Origin: a virus
Length of the DNA stretch: 24,632 nucleotides
Reading direction: 5' to 3' (one strand)
IMG/VR virus record: IMGVR_UViG_3300042569_003095
Coordinates: 1 to 24,632 of that record
Of the stretch, positions 6,648 through 13,002 are shown piece after piece. Under the pieces are notes generated by a model, which did no database searches, was not told the DNA's origin, and worked only from the letters and a program-made list of their open reading frames with translations. Each line of letters starts with the position of its first letter. Within the stretch, counting starts at the first letter, position 1. The position numbers were made by a program, and so were the translations under genes.

Positions 6648-7442
6648 TCAGGCGGCGCAGATGGCTGCTTTTTGCTCGGGGGTGAGCAGGCCCTTGGCCT
6701 GCACGGTGGCGATGACTTCGGCGGCTGACTTCTTCCCGGCCGCGATGGCCTGGCGCCAGGCGGGCAGGTTCTTTTCAAACGACTCGGGGGGGTAAGGCGG
6801 CCGGGTGTCTTCTTGCTCGGCAGCTGGGGGCGGTGGCGGGCTGCCTACTTGGTCGCCTTGCTCGTTGCCTTCGCCGCCTTCGCCGTCATCGTCCTGGCCG
6901 CCTTCGGCCACGCCCGTGATGGCCTTGAGCGTGTAGCGCTGCAAGTAAGTGACGGTGCTGGCAATCTGCTGGATCGCGTTTTTCTTGCCCGAGGCATCAG
7001 GCGGGCCGCCCAGCTCGCAGGTTTCGCTGTGGCCCAGGGCGTGCTTGAGGATGCACGTCACGCTGACCCAGGTCGGCGTTTGCTTCACGTCCCAGCGGAA
7101 GGAGAGGCCGTGCTTGGAGAGCGCGGGGCCCACTGCGTCCACCACGTCGCTGAGCTCGGCGTGGCGGTAGCCCACTTCTTCGCCTTGCTTGGTGGTGTAG
7201 CCCACCAGCTTGGCCTTGCGCACCACGATGGGCTCAAACTTGAACGCGGCCAGCGCGGCATTGAAGGCGGCGCGGGCCTGGTCGGCTTGCCATTCGCGTT
7301 GCATGTTCAGCAACTCGCGCAGGTCGGCGGGGCTGATTCCGCGCTCCATTGCGGTGAGCATGATGCCGGCCGGGCTGCTGACGGCCAGGGCGTGGGTTTG
7401 CACGGCGGCAACGGCCGCGTGCTCTTGCTTGACGAGTTCCAT
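6648..7442 (-). CDS. erf: ERF-family single-strand annealing protein
   Basis: The predicted product is a 264-residue recombinase of the ERF superfamily (P22 Erf type), which anneals complementary single strands. Typical features are the N-terminal helix pair with AAFNAALAAFKFEPIVVRKA, then GYRHAELSDVVDAVGPALSKHG, VTCILKHALGHSET, and SGKKNAIQQIASTVTYLQRY, which is the family signature before the C-terminal part. Residues about 190-225 are an acidic, Gly- and Pro-rich linker (GGQDDDGEGGEG, then PPPPP), followed by a small helical tail. ATG 7442 has a GAGGAA site 7 bases upstream. It probably partners the adjacent YqaJ-type exonuclease. Confidence 0.88.
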   Translation of the reverse strand: MELVKQEHAAVAAVQTHALAVSSPAGIMLTAMERGISPADLRELLNMQREWQADQARAAFNAALAAFKFEPIVVRKAKLVGYTTKQGEEVGYRHAELSDVVDAVGPALSKHGLSFRWDVKQTPTWVSVTCILKHALGHSETCELGGPPDASGKKNAIQQIASTVTYLQRYTLKAITGVAEGGQDDDGEGGEGNEQGDQVGSPPPPPAAEQEDTRPPYPPESFEKNLPAWRQAIAAGKKSAAEVIATVQAKGLLTPEQKAAICAA

Positions 7443-7450
7443 TGGGTTCC

Positions 7451-7603
7451 TCAACGAAGGAAATGGGCCAGCGCCGAAGCGAAGGCCAGGCCGGCCAAGA
7501 TGGCGGCCAGAGTGGTCAGGATGGACGCGGCCGGGCCGCGCTTGTGAAGGTGCTCATGGCGGCGCATGGCCGCCTGAAGGTGCGGGGTGTCGTGGCACTT
7601 CAT
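7451..7603 (-). CDS. Tiny single-span membrane protein
   Basis: This 50-residue protein has a His- and Arg-rich N-terminal half (five His in residues 1-20, MRRHEHLHKRG) and one transmembrane helix at about 27-48 (ASILTTLAAILAGLAFASAL). The basic N-terminus predicts that it lies in the cytoplasm. It overlaps the upstream gene by ATGA (start 7603, upstream stop 7600) and ends 8 bases before the erf start. No known family is recognised. Confidence 0.55.
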   Translation of the reverse strand: MKCHDTPHLQAAMRRHEHLHKRGPAASILTTLAAILAGLAFASALAHFLR

Positions 7604-7758
7604 GCGAAGTACCGAATGACGTAAGCGATGCCGGTGACGGCCAGGGCAGCCGATGCCAGCAGCAGGGCTAGGCCCAGTTGCGGGCCTGCGCCTGATTCGC
7701 ATTGCTCAGGGTGTTCGCAGGCGGCTCGGCCTTGGCAGCAGTTGCCGGTGCAGTTCAT
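7600..7758 (-). CDS. Tiny cysteine-rich membrane protein
   Basis: This 52-residue protein has five cysteines in the first 20 residues (C3, C7, C8, C14, C20; MNCTGNCCQGRAACEHPEQC), then one transmembrane helix at about 28-46 (LGLALLLASAALAVTGIAY). The cysteine cluster could bind metal or form disulfides, depending on topology. The ATG at 7758 follows a GAGGG ribosome-binding site and overlaps the upstream stop (ATGA); its own stop overlaps the next start. A function cannot be assigned. Confidence 0.55.
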   Translation of the reverse strand: MNCTGNCCQGRAACEHPEQCESGAGPQLGLALLLASAALAVTGIAYVIRYFA

Positions 7759-7988
7759 ACGACCCTCACAGGCTTGACTCGCACGATGCCGGCCCAGGGG
7801 CACAGCTCCAGGGCTTCGCCCGTGGCGTCGGTGGCGCTTTCGGCGCTGATGTTGAAGCGCATGGTGAGCTCGTCGCTTTGCGCGAAGACCTCATAGAGCT
7901 TTGTGGGGGGCTTGATGGCCGCCAGTTCGGCGGCGCGCTGCTCGGGTGGCAGCAGATGGGCCAGGGCGGCCCGGATGGTGGGGTGCAT
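7755..7988 (-). CDS. Hypothetical phage protein, first gene of leftward operon
   Basis: This soluble 77-residue protein of unknown family has an N-terminal helical part (TIRAALAHLLPPEQRAAELA), then a strand-rich C-terminal half (KLYEVFAQSDELTMRFNIS and CPWAGIVRVKPVRVV). ATG 7988 was chosen because the promoter candidate at 8028-8057 lies within the longer open frame, which makes the upstream starts impossible in that transcript. The stop overlaps the next gene's start. Genes in this position in lambda-like phages are early host-takeover or regulatory genes; that is inference only. Confidence 0.55.
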   Translation of the reverse strand: MHPTIRAALAHLLPPEQRAAELAAIKPPTKLYEVFAQSDELTMRFNISAESATDATGEALELCPWAGIVRVKPVRVV

Positions 7989-8027
7989 GGTGTCGTTTCG
8001 TCGGCGCTGGCGATTCCAGCGGCGCAA

Positions 8028-8057
8028 ATAGTACGCTGAAAGGGATTCAGCATGCAA
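8028..8057 (-). promoter_or_regulatory. Leftward early promoter with internal operator-like repeat
   Basis: Reading the minus strand, TTGCAT (8057-8052) is followed by 18 bases and TACTAT (8033-8028). Between them lies a perfect inverted repeat GCTGAA-N5-TTCAGC (8035-8051). The promoter would drive the ten minus-strand genes from 7988 down to 3033. The repeat filling the spacer suggests a repressor site, different in sequence from the rightward operators. Confidence 0.5.
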
Positions 8058-8078
8058 TAAGGGATGACGAAAGGCGAC

Positions 8079-8100
8079 AAAAAACCCGCCGAAGCGGGTT
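8079..8100 (-). terminator. Intrinsic terminator of the repressor operon
   Basis: On the minus strand AACCCGC-TTCG-GCGGGTT forms a 7-bp stem with a UUCG tetraloop, followed by TTTT and G. It lies 24 bases past the stop of the membrane-protein gene downstream of the repressor, so it ends the lysogenic transcript before the leftward early promoter. Confidence 0.8.
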
Positions 8101-8123
8101 GATTCAGGGACTGTCTGCGGCTG

Positions 8124-8336
8124 TCAGGAGCAGGCGGCCATGAGGAGGAGGGCGCCGATGAGGGCGCCACGGCCGCTCCACTTGTTCTCATCTTGACCGC
8201 TGATGTGGGCCAGGAAGCTGCCGGCCACGGCGCCCAGCACCAGGCCGAGCAGGCCGAACAGCAGCCAGCTGCCGGTGGTGGCGGTGCCGCCCACGTCGCC
8301 CAGCTGGTCAACGGCCACGCCGAGCAGCTGGTTCAC
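8124..8336 (-). CDS. Small membrane protein cotranscribed with the repressor
   Basis: This 70-residue protein of unknown family starts at GTG 8336, which overlaps the repressor stop (GTGA), so its translation is coupled to the repressor. Residues about 22-44 (GSWLLFGLLGLVLGAVAGSF) are a glycine-rich transmembrane helix. A second hydrophobic stretch (about 58-69, ALIGALLLMAAC) ends at the C-terminus, and the loop between them is polar and basic. Because it is in the only operon expected to be on in a lysogen and is closed by its own terminator, a role in superinfection exclusion, host conversion or repressor modulation is plausible, but it is inferred from position only. Confidence 0.55.
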   Translation of the reverse strand: MNQLLGVAVDQLGDVGGTATTGSWLLFGLLGLVLGAVAGSFLAHISGQDENKWSGRGALIGALLLMAACS

Positions 8337-8941
8337 AGCAGGGCCACCACGCCCATGACGCGGCCAAGAATCTGCACGTCCTTCGTGACTTTGACGAGCT
8401 CGCCGTACTTGGGATTGAGCGCCACCAGGTAGAGCTGGCCGCTGTCACTGATGAGCTTGCGCACCACGGGCTGGAGCGCGCCGGGGTGTTTGGCCACGAC
8501 GAAATCGCCGGTCTTGGCCTCTGCATCGGGATTGACGGCCACATGGGAGCCAGGCGGTAGGCTGCGCTCGAAGCTGCTGGGCGACACCATCGAGTCGCCT
8601 TCGATCAAGAGCATGTAAGACCCCGCTGTACTGATGCGCGCGTCAAAAAACACGCGCTCTTGCACGGCCTCCAAGTCAATGCGGCCAATGTCTTCAGGCC
8701 GGATGACTGGCAGATAGCCGGCGCGCATGGCGCTGCCCATGTCCACGCTGTCCACCGAAAAGTAACCCTCGGGAAGCCCCAGGGCCTCCTCAAAACGAGT
8801 GCGTGCATTGAGTGCAAACGGCTTTTGCCCCGTCAGCAAGTTGGAGAGGTATTGCTTGGACAAGCCGGTGTCTTGCAGCACGGACACGCGCCCGCGCTTC
8901 TCCACGAGTTCCTTGAGCTTGTCTGTCGCTGACTTGGCCAT
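8333..8941 (-). CDS. cI: CI-like repressor, LexA/S24 self-cleaving type
   Basis: The 202-residue product has an N-terminal helix-turn-helix (residues 6-60; VSVLQDTGLSKQYLSNLLTG) and a C-terminal S24 peptidase domain. The cleavage site is A74-G75 in MRAGYLPV, the catalytic serine S117 in EGDSM, and the lysine K162 in VVRKL. RecA-stimulated self-cleavage, hence induction by DNA damage, is therefore expected. ATG 8941 has no ribosome-binding site, but a GATACT -10 element ends 7 bases before it, so the message may be leaderless, as with lambda cI from PRM. It probably binds the GTATCCCG-type operators at 8988-9005 and 15749-15766. The membrane-protein gene follows by overlap. Confidence 0.9.
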   Translation of the reverse strand: MAKSATDKLKELVEKRGRVSVLQDTGLSKQYLSNLLTGQKPFALNARTRFEEALGLPEGYFSVDSVDMGSAMRAGYLPVIRPEDIGRIDLEAVQERVFFDARISTAGSYMLLIEGDSMVSPSSFERSLPPGSHVAVNPDAEAKTGDFVVAKHPGALQPVVRKLISDSGQLYLVALNPKYGELVKVTKDVQILGRVMGVVALL

Positions 8942-8947
8942 TGGTCG

Positions 8948-8953
8948 AGTATC
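8948..8953 (-). promoter_or_regulatory. Candidate -10 element of the repressor promoter
   Basis: GATACT on the minus strand (8953-8948) is placed so that transcription would begin at or next to the A of the repressor ATG (8941), giving a leaderless mRNA. No good -35 is found at 16-18 bases, so activation by repressor bound at 8988-9005 would be needed, as at lambda PRM. Confidence 0.4.
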
Positions 8954-8973
8954 ACAACGGGCGTTCGCCTTTT

Positions 8974-9006
8974 GGGATTGACTTATGGAATCCCAATCGG
9001 GATACT
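8974..9006 (+). promoter_or_regulatory. Rightward early promoter overlapped by repressor operator
   Basis: TTGACT (8978-8983), 17 bases and GATACT (9001-9006) form a sigma-70 promoter for the rightward early genes. The spacer and -10 are covered by GAATCCCAATCGGGATAC (8988-9005), which differs from the perfect palindrome at 15749-15766 at only three positions. A further GGGATT half-site (8974-8979) pairs with AATCCC (8989-8994). Repressor bound here would block RNA polymerase. Confidence 0.7.
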
Positions 9007-9111
9007 GCCTCTTGCCGCGCAATGGCAGCTTCGGCCCTGAAAAGGAGCGAACGAACCGCATGCGCGGCCCAGCGGTGGTCTTCGCTGGCAACCCTTGAAC
9101 CCCGACGACTG

Positions 9112-9282
9112 ATGACATTCCACACTCCCCTGCCTGGCGCTTGGCCTGGTTTACCTGCGATTCCCATTCGCTTCTCCTTAGCGGGGTTTACCCGCTTGCA
9201 GCGCACTGTCTACCGACTTGCGCGCAAAGGCACGCAAAAGAAGCGGGCCCCTTTTGCAACGAGTAGGGGGGGTGCCTCTTGA
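9112..9282 (+). CDS. Possible small basic protein in the cI-cII interval
   Basis: This open frame from ATG 9112 would give 56 residues with a strongly basic second half (RLQRTVYRLARKGTQKKRAP). It lies where lambda-like phages carry cro or, on the other side, N. There is no helix-turn-helix, so it does not look like Cro. Third-position GC is lower than in neighbouring genes and no strong ribosome-binding site is present, so it may be non-coding leader. It contains the hairpin at 9180-9196. Confidence 0.25.
   Translation: MTFHTPLPGAWPGLPAIPIRFSLAGFTRLQRTVYRLARKGTQKKRAPFATSRGGAS
9169..9196 (+). promoter_or_regulatory. nut-like element (boxA-like plus 5-base-loop hairpin)
   Basis: CGCTTCTCCTTA (9169-9180) resembles a boxA. 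It is followed directly by AGCGGG-GTTTA-CCCGCT (9180-9196), a 6-bp stem with a 5-base loop, the size of lambda boxB. It lies in the roughly 320-base untranslated leader before the cII-like gene. No N protein is recognised, so this remains a structural resemblance. Confidence 0.35.
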
Positions 9283-9329
9283 GCGACGACCCAACGAGCT
9301 GGCCGGCGTTCAGCCGGGGAGGTGCCGCA

Positions 9330-9620
9330 ATGAGCAACGGGCGCGCCCATGAGATTCAAACGGCCATCCTGGGCCGCATGGCCGAGGTGGGCCAAAGCCA
9401 TGTGGCCGAGGTGGCCGGCGTGAGCGATGCCACGGTGAGCCGCTGGAAAGACGGTGCGCTGGAGCAGGCGGCGCGCATCTTGGCGGCGCTGGGCTTGAAG
9501 CTGGTGCCGCAAGACGCGCAGGTTCAGGAGCCGGCTTACATGGCCAGCCTGGAGCACCTGGCTTCGATGGCCCTGGCGGCCAAGCGAGCCGAGCGCAACA
9601 CGAACGGGGGCCGGCCATGA
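9330..9620 (+). CDS. cII: CII-like transcriptional regulator
   Basis: The product has 96 residues, close to the 97 of lambda CII. The helix-turn-helix lies at about 17-45 (GQSHVAEVAGVSDATVSRWK) followed by LEQAARILAALGLKLVP, which fits the CII family pattern; the C-terminal part is helical and basic. CII proteins activate promoters for the repressor and int to favour lysogeny. ATG 9330 was chosen because GGGGAGG lies 7 bases upstream; a TTG start at 9279 is less likely. Its stop overlaps the next start (ATGA), and it heads the rightward operon. Confidence 0.72.
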   Translation: MSNGRAHEIQTAILGRMAEVGQSHVAEVAGVSDATVSRWKDGALEQAARILAALGLKLVPQDAQVQEPAYMASLEHLASMALAAKRAERNTNGGRP

Positions 9621-9997
9621 GCGAAGTGAAGGTGATTCAGTTCATGCGCCCGAACGTGCGCCCGAACGAGGTGGAGCGCATCGAGCGCATGGCGCCGCCA
9701 GCCCCGCCGTGCTTTGCCTCCCATGCCGAATGGCAGGAGTACCTGGCCTGGTGCCTGGCCAGCGCCGAACCGGGCATGTTGCCGACCCGCAGCAGCACCG
9801 AGGCCGAGCCCGATGAGGCGGGCCGGCTGCACCGCCGCCGCTTGTTCAACGAGGGTTTGAGCTTCTGCAAAGACTGCGAGCCGGATTACCGGGCCCGCAT
9901 GGAGAAGGCGGTTCGCTGCCGGCCGTACTGGCTCGTTGCCCGCGAGTGGGACACCAGCAAGCACCCGCTGCTGACGGAGGAGCTGGCATGCGCTTGA
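9617..9997 (+). CDS. Conserved phage hypothetical protein
   Basis: The product has 126 residues. The C-terminal third has a FCKDCEPDYRARMEKAVRCRP block whose C84, C87 and C101 may form part of a small metal-binding site; this block is common in short proteins encoded near phage replication genes, but I cannot name a function. The N-terminal part is polar and proline-rich (RMAPPAPPC). Start 9617 overlaps the cII-like stop and its end overlaps the RusA-like gene by 10 bases. Confidence 0.65.
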   Translation: MSEVKVIQFMRPNVRPNEVERIERMAPPAPPCFASHAEWQEYLAWCLASAEPGMLPTRSSTEAEPDEAGRLHRRRLFNEGLSFCKDCEPDYRARMEKAVRCRPYWLVAREWDTSKHPLLTEELACA

Positions 9998-10329
9998 CGG
10001 CGAAGCTGCCCCTGCGCATTGAGAGCGTGGCCAACCTGCGCGAGCACTGGCGCCAGCGCGCCAAGCGCGCACAGATGCAGCGCGAGGCGGCGCACTGGGC
10101 GCTCAAGGGTAATGCGCAGCCTCCAGCCGGCCCGCTAACCGTGACGCTGACCCGCATTGGCCCGCGCCCGCTCGACACCGACAACCTGGCCGGGGGCTTC
10201 AAGGCCGTGCGCGATGGCGTGGCCGATTGGCTGATGGTGGATGACGGCAGCCCGCTGCTGACGTGGGTTTACGCCCAAGAGCGCGGCGCACCCAAGACCT
10301 ACGCATGTCGGATTGAGATAGCCCTATGA
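9988..10329 (+). CDS. rusA: RusA-like Holliday junction resolvase
   Basis: The product has 113 residues. RusA-type enzymes cut four-way DNA junctions symmetrically as dimers. Here the key acidic cluster is seen as PLDTDNLAGGFKAVRDG (DxDN) and VDDGSPLL (DD), with a strand-rich end TYACRIEIAL. The N-terminus (LPLRIESVANLREHWRQRAKR) matches the usual N/xxxxRxHW start of phage RusA-like proteins. ATG 9988 has GGAGGA just upstream and lies inside the end of the previous gene. With NinB and the HNH-like gene downstream it forms the nin-like recombination set of the operon. Confidence 0.72.
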   Translation: MRLTAKLPLRIESVANLREHWRQRAKRAQMQREAAHWALKGNAQPPAGPLTVTLTRIGPRPLDTDNLAGGFKAVRDGVADWLMVDDGSPLLTWVYAQERGAPKTYACRIEIAL

Positions 10330-10544
10330 CCAGCCCATTCTCCAAAGACTACAAGCCCCAGCTGGCGCCGCTCAAGGGCAATTCACGCGCCGAGAGCCGG
10401 ATGAAGCAAAGCCTGCGACGCACCGAGCTGGGCAATTCGTTCGACCGCCAGCCGCTGCACCTGACGAACACGCAGGCTGACATTACCAAGGCCGCAATCA
10501 TTCGCACGCCGAGCTGCATGCGGCCCAAGGAGCCGAGCGTATGA
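10326..10544 (+). CDS. Hypothetical phage protein
   Basis: This 72-residue basic protein (many Lys, Arg, Ser and Asn) has no known family. It shows no hydrophobic core long enough for a membrane span and looks partly disordered; the middle segment (SRMKQSLRRTELGNSFDRQP) is helical and basic, suggesting nucleic-acid contact. Its start overlaps the rusA-like stop and its end overlaps the next start (ATGA at both ends), which supports it as a translated gene. Confidence 0.6.
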   Translation: MTSPFSKDYKPQLAPLKGNSRAESRMKQSLRRTELGNSFDRQPLHLTNTQADITKAAIIRTPSCMRPKEPSV

Positions 10545-11056
10545 GCCGCAAACGCTGCAAGCGCAAGGTGTGGCCGCTGCTGGCCAGCCCCGTGGGGCAT
10601 GTGATCGCACGGGCCGCGCTGCTGGCCCCGGCTGCCGTGAAGGACATGGAGCTGCGCGCGCTGGAGGCCCTGGAGGACTTGGCCAAGGGCCGGGGCGCCG
10701 AGACTGGGTTTGACCTACTGAGCGACATAGCGAACCTGGCCGGCTGCCTGGCCCACGACCAGGCCGGGCTGGGGGTGCGCGTGGCCGCCGAGGGCCTTGA
10801 CCTGGCCGCCGCCAAGCAAGCGATTCGTGACGTGTGGGCGCGCTACGGCCGCACCGGAAAGATTGGCGCCACGGGCCCCGAGCTGGCCGTGCTGCGCGAC
10901 ACGGTGCGCTGCCTGATGGACACGCTGCCCTGCATCACCCAGGCGCAATTCGACAAGGCGGTGATCTACCTGAAAAACCGCTCTGAAACCGGCGAGTGCG
11001 AGGTGCTGAGCGCCCGCCCCGACCACACCCAGGCCGAGCTGGCCCTGGCCGCCTGA
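10541..11056 (+). CDS. Conserved phage hypothetical protein
   Basis: This 171-residue, largely helical protein begins RKRCKRKVWP, a start I associate with a family of unnamed phage proteins in Burkholderiales. Helices dominate 20-75 (KDMELRALEALEDLAKG) and 85-150. No catalytic motif, signal or membrane segment is visible. It is coupled by ATGA to the upstream gene, followed by 29 bases and then the next start. Role unknown; replication or recombination accessory by context. Confidence 0.65.
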   Translation: MSRKRCKRKVWPLLASPVGHVIARAALLAPAAVKDMELRALEALEDLAKGRGAETGFDLLSDIANLAGCLAHDQAGLGVRVAAEGLDLAAAKQAIRDVWARYGRTGKIGATGPELAVLRDTVRCLMDTLPCITQAQFDKAVIYLKNRSETGECEVLSARPDHTQAELALAA

Positions 11057-11085
11057 CCCCTTTCCCCCCGACGAAGGAAAACCCG

Positions 11086-11427
11086 ATGGAAACAACCCTG
11101 AACCTTGCGGCCGCCGAACAAGCGGCCGAGCTTGGCGCGCAGCTGGCTGCGAACCATGCCGACAACGAAAACCCGAGCTGGACGGAGCGCGCCCTGGCGT
11201 ACTTCGTGGCCTATGCCAAGGCCCGGCCGACGAGCGCGTTCCTGACCGAAGACGTGCGCTTTGCGGCGAGCCTGGACGGCCTGCCTCCGCCGCCTGACCG
11301 CCGCGCCTGGGGCTACATCCCCAAGGCCGCGCAGGCCCAGGGCGTGATTGCTCACGCGGGCTATGCGCGCCAGAAAGCTGTGAACTGCCACAGCTCCCCG
11401 AAAAGCCTTTGGAGGCTTGCGGCATGA
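11086..11427 (+). CDS. Hypothetical phage protein near replication genes
   Basis: The product has 113 residues. The central region (WTERALAYFVAYAKARPTSA, FLTEDVRFAASLDGLPPPPD, RRAWGYIPKAAQAQGVI) and the ending with CHSSPKSLWRL resemble a small conserved phage family that looks like a compact winged-helix fold and often lies just upstream of replication initiators; the name and function are uncertain. ATG 11086 has an AAGGA site at good spacing. The stop overlaps the DUF1376 gene start. Confidence 0.6.
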   Translation: METTLNLAAAEQAAELGAQLAANHADNENPSWTERALAYFVAYAKARPTSAFLTEDVRFAASLDGLPPPPDRRAWGYIPKAAQAQGVIAHAGYARQKAVNCHSSPKSLWRLAA

Positions 11428-12224
11428 ACTACTACCCCTTCCATGTAGGCGACTACCTGAGTGCCACCCGGCACTTGAGCTGGGAGGAGGACGCGGCCTT
11501 TCGCCGGCTGCTGGACACCTACTACACAACGGAGAAGCCCATACCGGCAGAGCTTCGGCAAGCATGCCGGCTGGTTGTTGCGCAGACCGAGGGCCAGCGC
11601 GAGGCGGTGGCGTCGGTGCTGGCCGAGTTCTTTGAGCTGACGCCGGATGGCTGGATCAACAAGCGGGCCGATGGCGAGATTCATGCCATGCGCGACAAGC
11701 AGCAGAAGCAGCGCGACAAGGCGAACAAGCGCTGGGGCATTGCCGGCAGTGGTGCGCCGGTAATGCCACGGCATGAGGAAAGCGATGCCGTGGCATCAAA
11801 AACGGATGCCGATGCAATGCCACCAACACCAACACCAACACCAACACCAACACCAACACCAACACCAGAAGAAGAAACCAAAGACAAGGCTTCGCGGCGC
11901 TCAGCCCGAGAAGCTGACTTCGAGCCGCCCGATTGGGTTGACCCCCAGGCATGGGGCGATTACGCGGCGATGCGGGCCAAGATCAAAAAGCCGATGACGG
12001 CCGCCGCCAAACGGCTTGCAGTCTCCAAGCTTGCCGAGCTGCGCGACGAGGGCCATGACCCTTCGGACGTGCTGTGCCAAAGCACGTTCAACAGCTGGCA
12101 GGGGCTTTTCCGGCCGCGCAGCGATGAGAGCCCGGTGAAGGGCAGGGCGCCGCAAGGCACGCACCACGGTTTTGAGGGCCGCAACTACCGGGCAGGAGTG
12201 AACGATGACGGAAGCCTTGAGTAA
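11424..12224 (+). CDS. DUF1376-type replication protein
   Basis: The product has 266 residues. Residues 1-100 carry the YdaU/DUF1376 pattern: MNYYPFHVGDYLSATRHLSW, EEDAAFRRLLDTYY, then PIPAE, typical of phage and prophage replication proteins located before a DnaC-like loader. After a charged segment follows a PT-dipeptide repeat (about 134-148) and EEE, acting as a hinge to a C-terminal helical domain with WVDPQAWGDYAAMRAKIKKP and FNSWQGLFRP. By analogy with lambda O/P pairs it probably binds the phage origin and hands DNA to the loader. GGAGG precedes ATG 11424. It overlaps the loader gene by 20 bases. Confidence 0.75.
   Translation: MNYYPFHVGDYLSATRHLSWEEDAAFRRLLDTYYTTEKPIPAELRQACRLVVAQTEGQREAVASVLAEFFELTPDGWINKRADGEIHAMRDKQQKQRDKANKRWGIAGSGAPVMPRHEESDAVASKTDADAMPPTPTPTPTPTPTPTPEEETKDKASRRSAREADFEPPDWVDPQAWGDYAAMRAKIKKPMTAAAKRLAVSKLAELRDEGHDPSDVLCQSTFNSWQGLFRPRSDESPVKGRAPQGTHHGFEGRNYRAGVNDDGSLE
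11823..11867 (+). repeat. (CCAACA)7 hexanucleotide repeat inside a gene
   Basis: Seven CCAACA units followed by CCA encode the Pro-Thr hinge of the replication protein. Copy-number changes would lengthen or shorten the hinge by two residues without breaking the frame. Confidence 0.9.
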
Positions 12225-13002
12225 GGTCTTGCCGGTGCGCCTTGAGGCGACGCCGGCCGTGTGCGCAACCCACGGCGCTTACTCCGCCAAGGGCGTTCGA
12301 TTCCGCGATGGCCGCGAGGTGCGCGACAGCTGCCCAAAGTGCCAGGCCGATGCAGCTCAGGCCGAACGCGCGGCCGAGAAGGCTGAGCGAGAGCGCCGCC
12401 AGGTTGCAGCGCTGGAGGCCCAGCTGGGCGCGACTGGCGTGCCGGCCCGTTTCTTGGGGCGCGGTTTCGATGGGTTCAAGGCCACGACCCCCGAGCAGCT
12501 GCACGCGCTGACGGTGTGCCGTGACTTCGCCGAGGATTTTGAGGCGCACCGCAGGCGTGGCTCCGTGCTGATCTTGAGCGGGAGGCCTGGCACGGGGAAG
12601 ACGCACCTGGCCACGGCCATGCTGCGCCAAATTCTGCCCGCCAACGTGGGGCTTTACCTGACGGCGATGGGGCTAATTCGGGCCGTGCGTGACACCTGGC
12701 GGCGCGATAGCGCGCGCAGCGAGAGCGAGGTTCTTGATAGCTTGGCCAAGGTGCCGCTGCTGGTGCTGGACGAGGTGGGCATGCAGTACGGCACGGATGG
12801 CGAGGCGACGGTGCTGTTCGACGTGCTGGACAGGCGGTATCGGGACATGCAGCCCAGCGTGCTGCTGACCAACAGCGACCGCGAGGGCCTGCGTAAGTGC
12901 CTGGGCGACCGCCTGGCCGACCGGCTTCGGGAAACCGCGCGCCTTGTGCCGTTTGAGTGGGACAGCTATCGCGCCCAAGCCCGCAAGGAGGCCGCGCCAT
13001 GA
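12205..13002 (+). CDS. dnaC: DnaC-like helicase loader (AAA+ ATPase)
   Basis: The predicted 265-residue product is a phage loader that would place the host DnaB helicase at the phage origin. An N-terminal zinc-ribbon-like segment (C20, H23, C43, C46) is followed by a charged helix that may contact the helicase. The AAA+ core has Walker A GRPGTGKT (126-133), Walker B LLVLDE (185-190) and sensor 1 LLTNSD (220-225). A GDRLADRLRE segment matches the arginine-finger/box VII region of DnaC/IstB proteins. ATG 12205 has AGGAG 8 bases upstream and starts within the end of the DUF1376 gene, a usual arrangement for this pair. Confidence 0.9.
   Translation: MTEALSKVLPVRLEATPAVCATHGAYSAKGVRFRDGREVRDSCPKCQADAAQAERAAEKAERERRQVAALEAQLGATGVPARFLGRGFDGFKATTPEQLHALTVCRDFAEDFEAHRRRGSVLILSGRPGTGKTHLATAMLRQILPANVGLYLTAMGLIRAVRDTWRRDSARSESEVLDSLAKVPLLVLDEVGMQYGTDGEATVLFDVLDRRYRDMQPSVLLTNSDREGLRKCLGDRLADRLRETARLVPFEWDSYRAQARKEAAP

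Noticed and set aside
11823-11867. Possible CRISPR-like array
   Set aside because: Units are 6 bases with no spacers and encode a Pro-Thr hinge; it is a simple tandem repeat.
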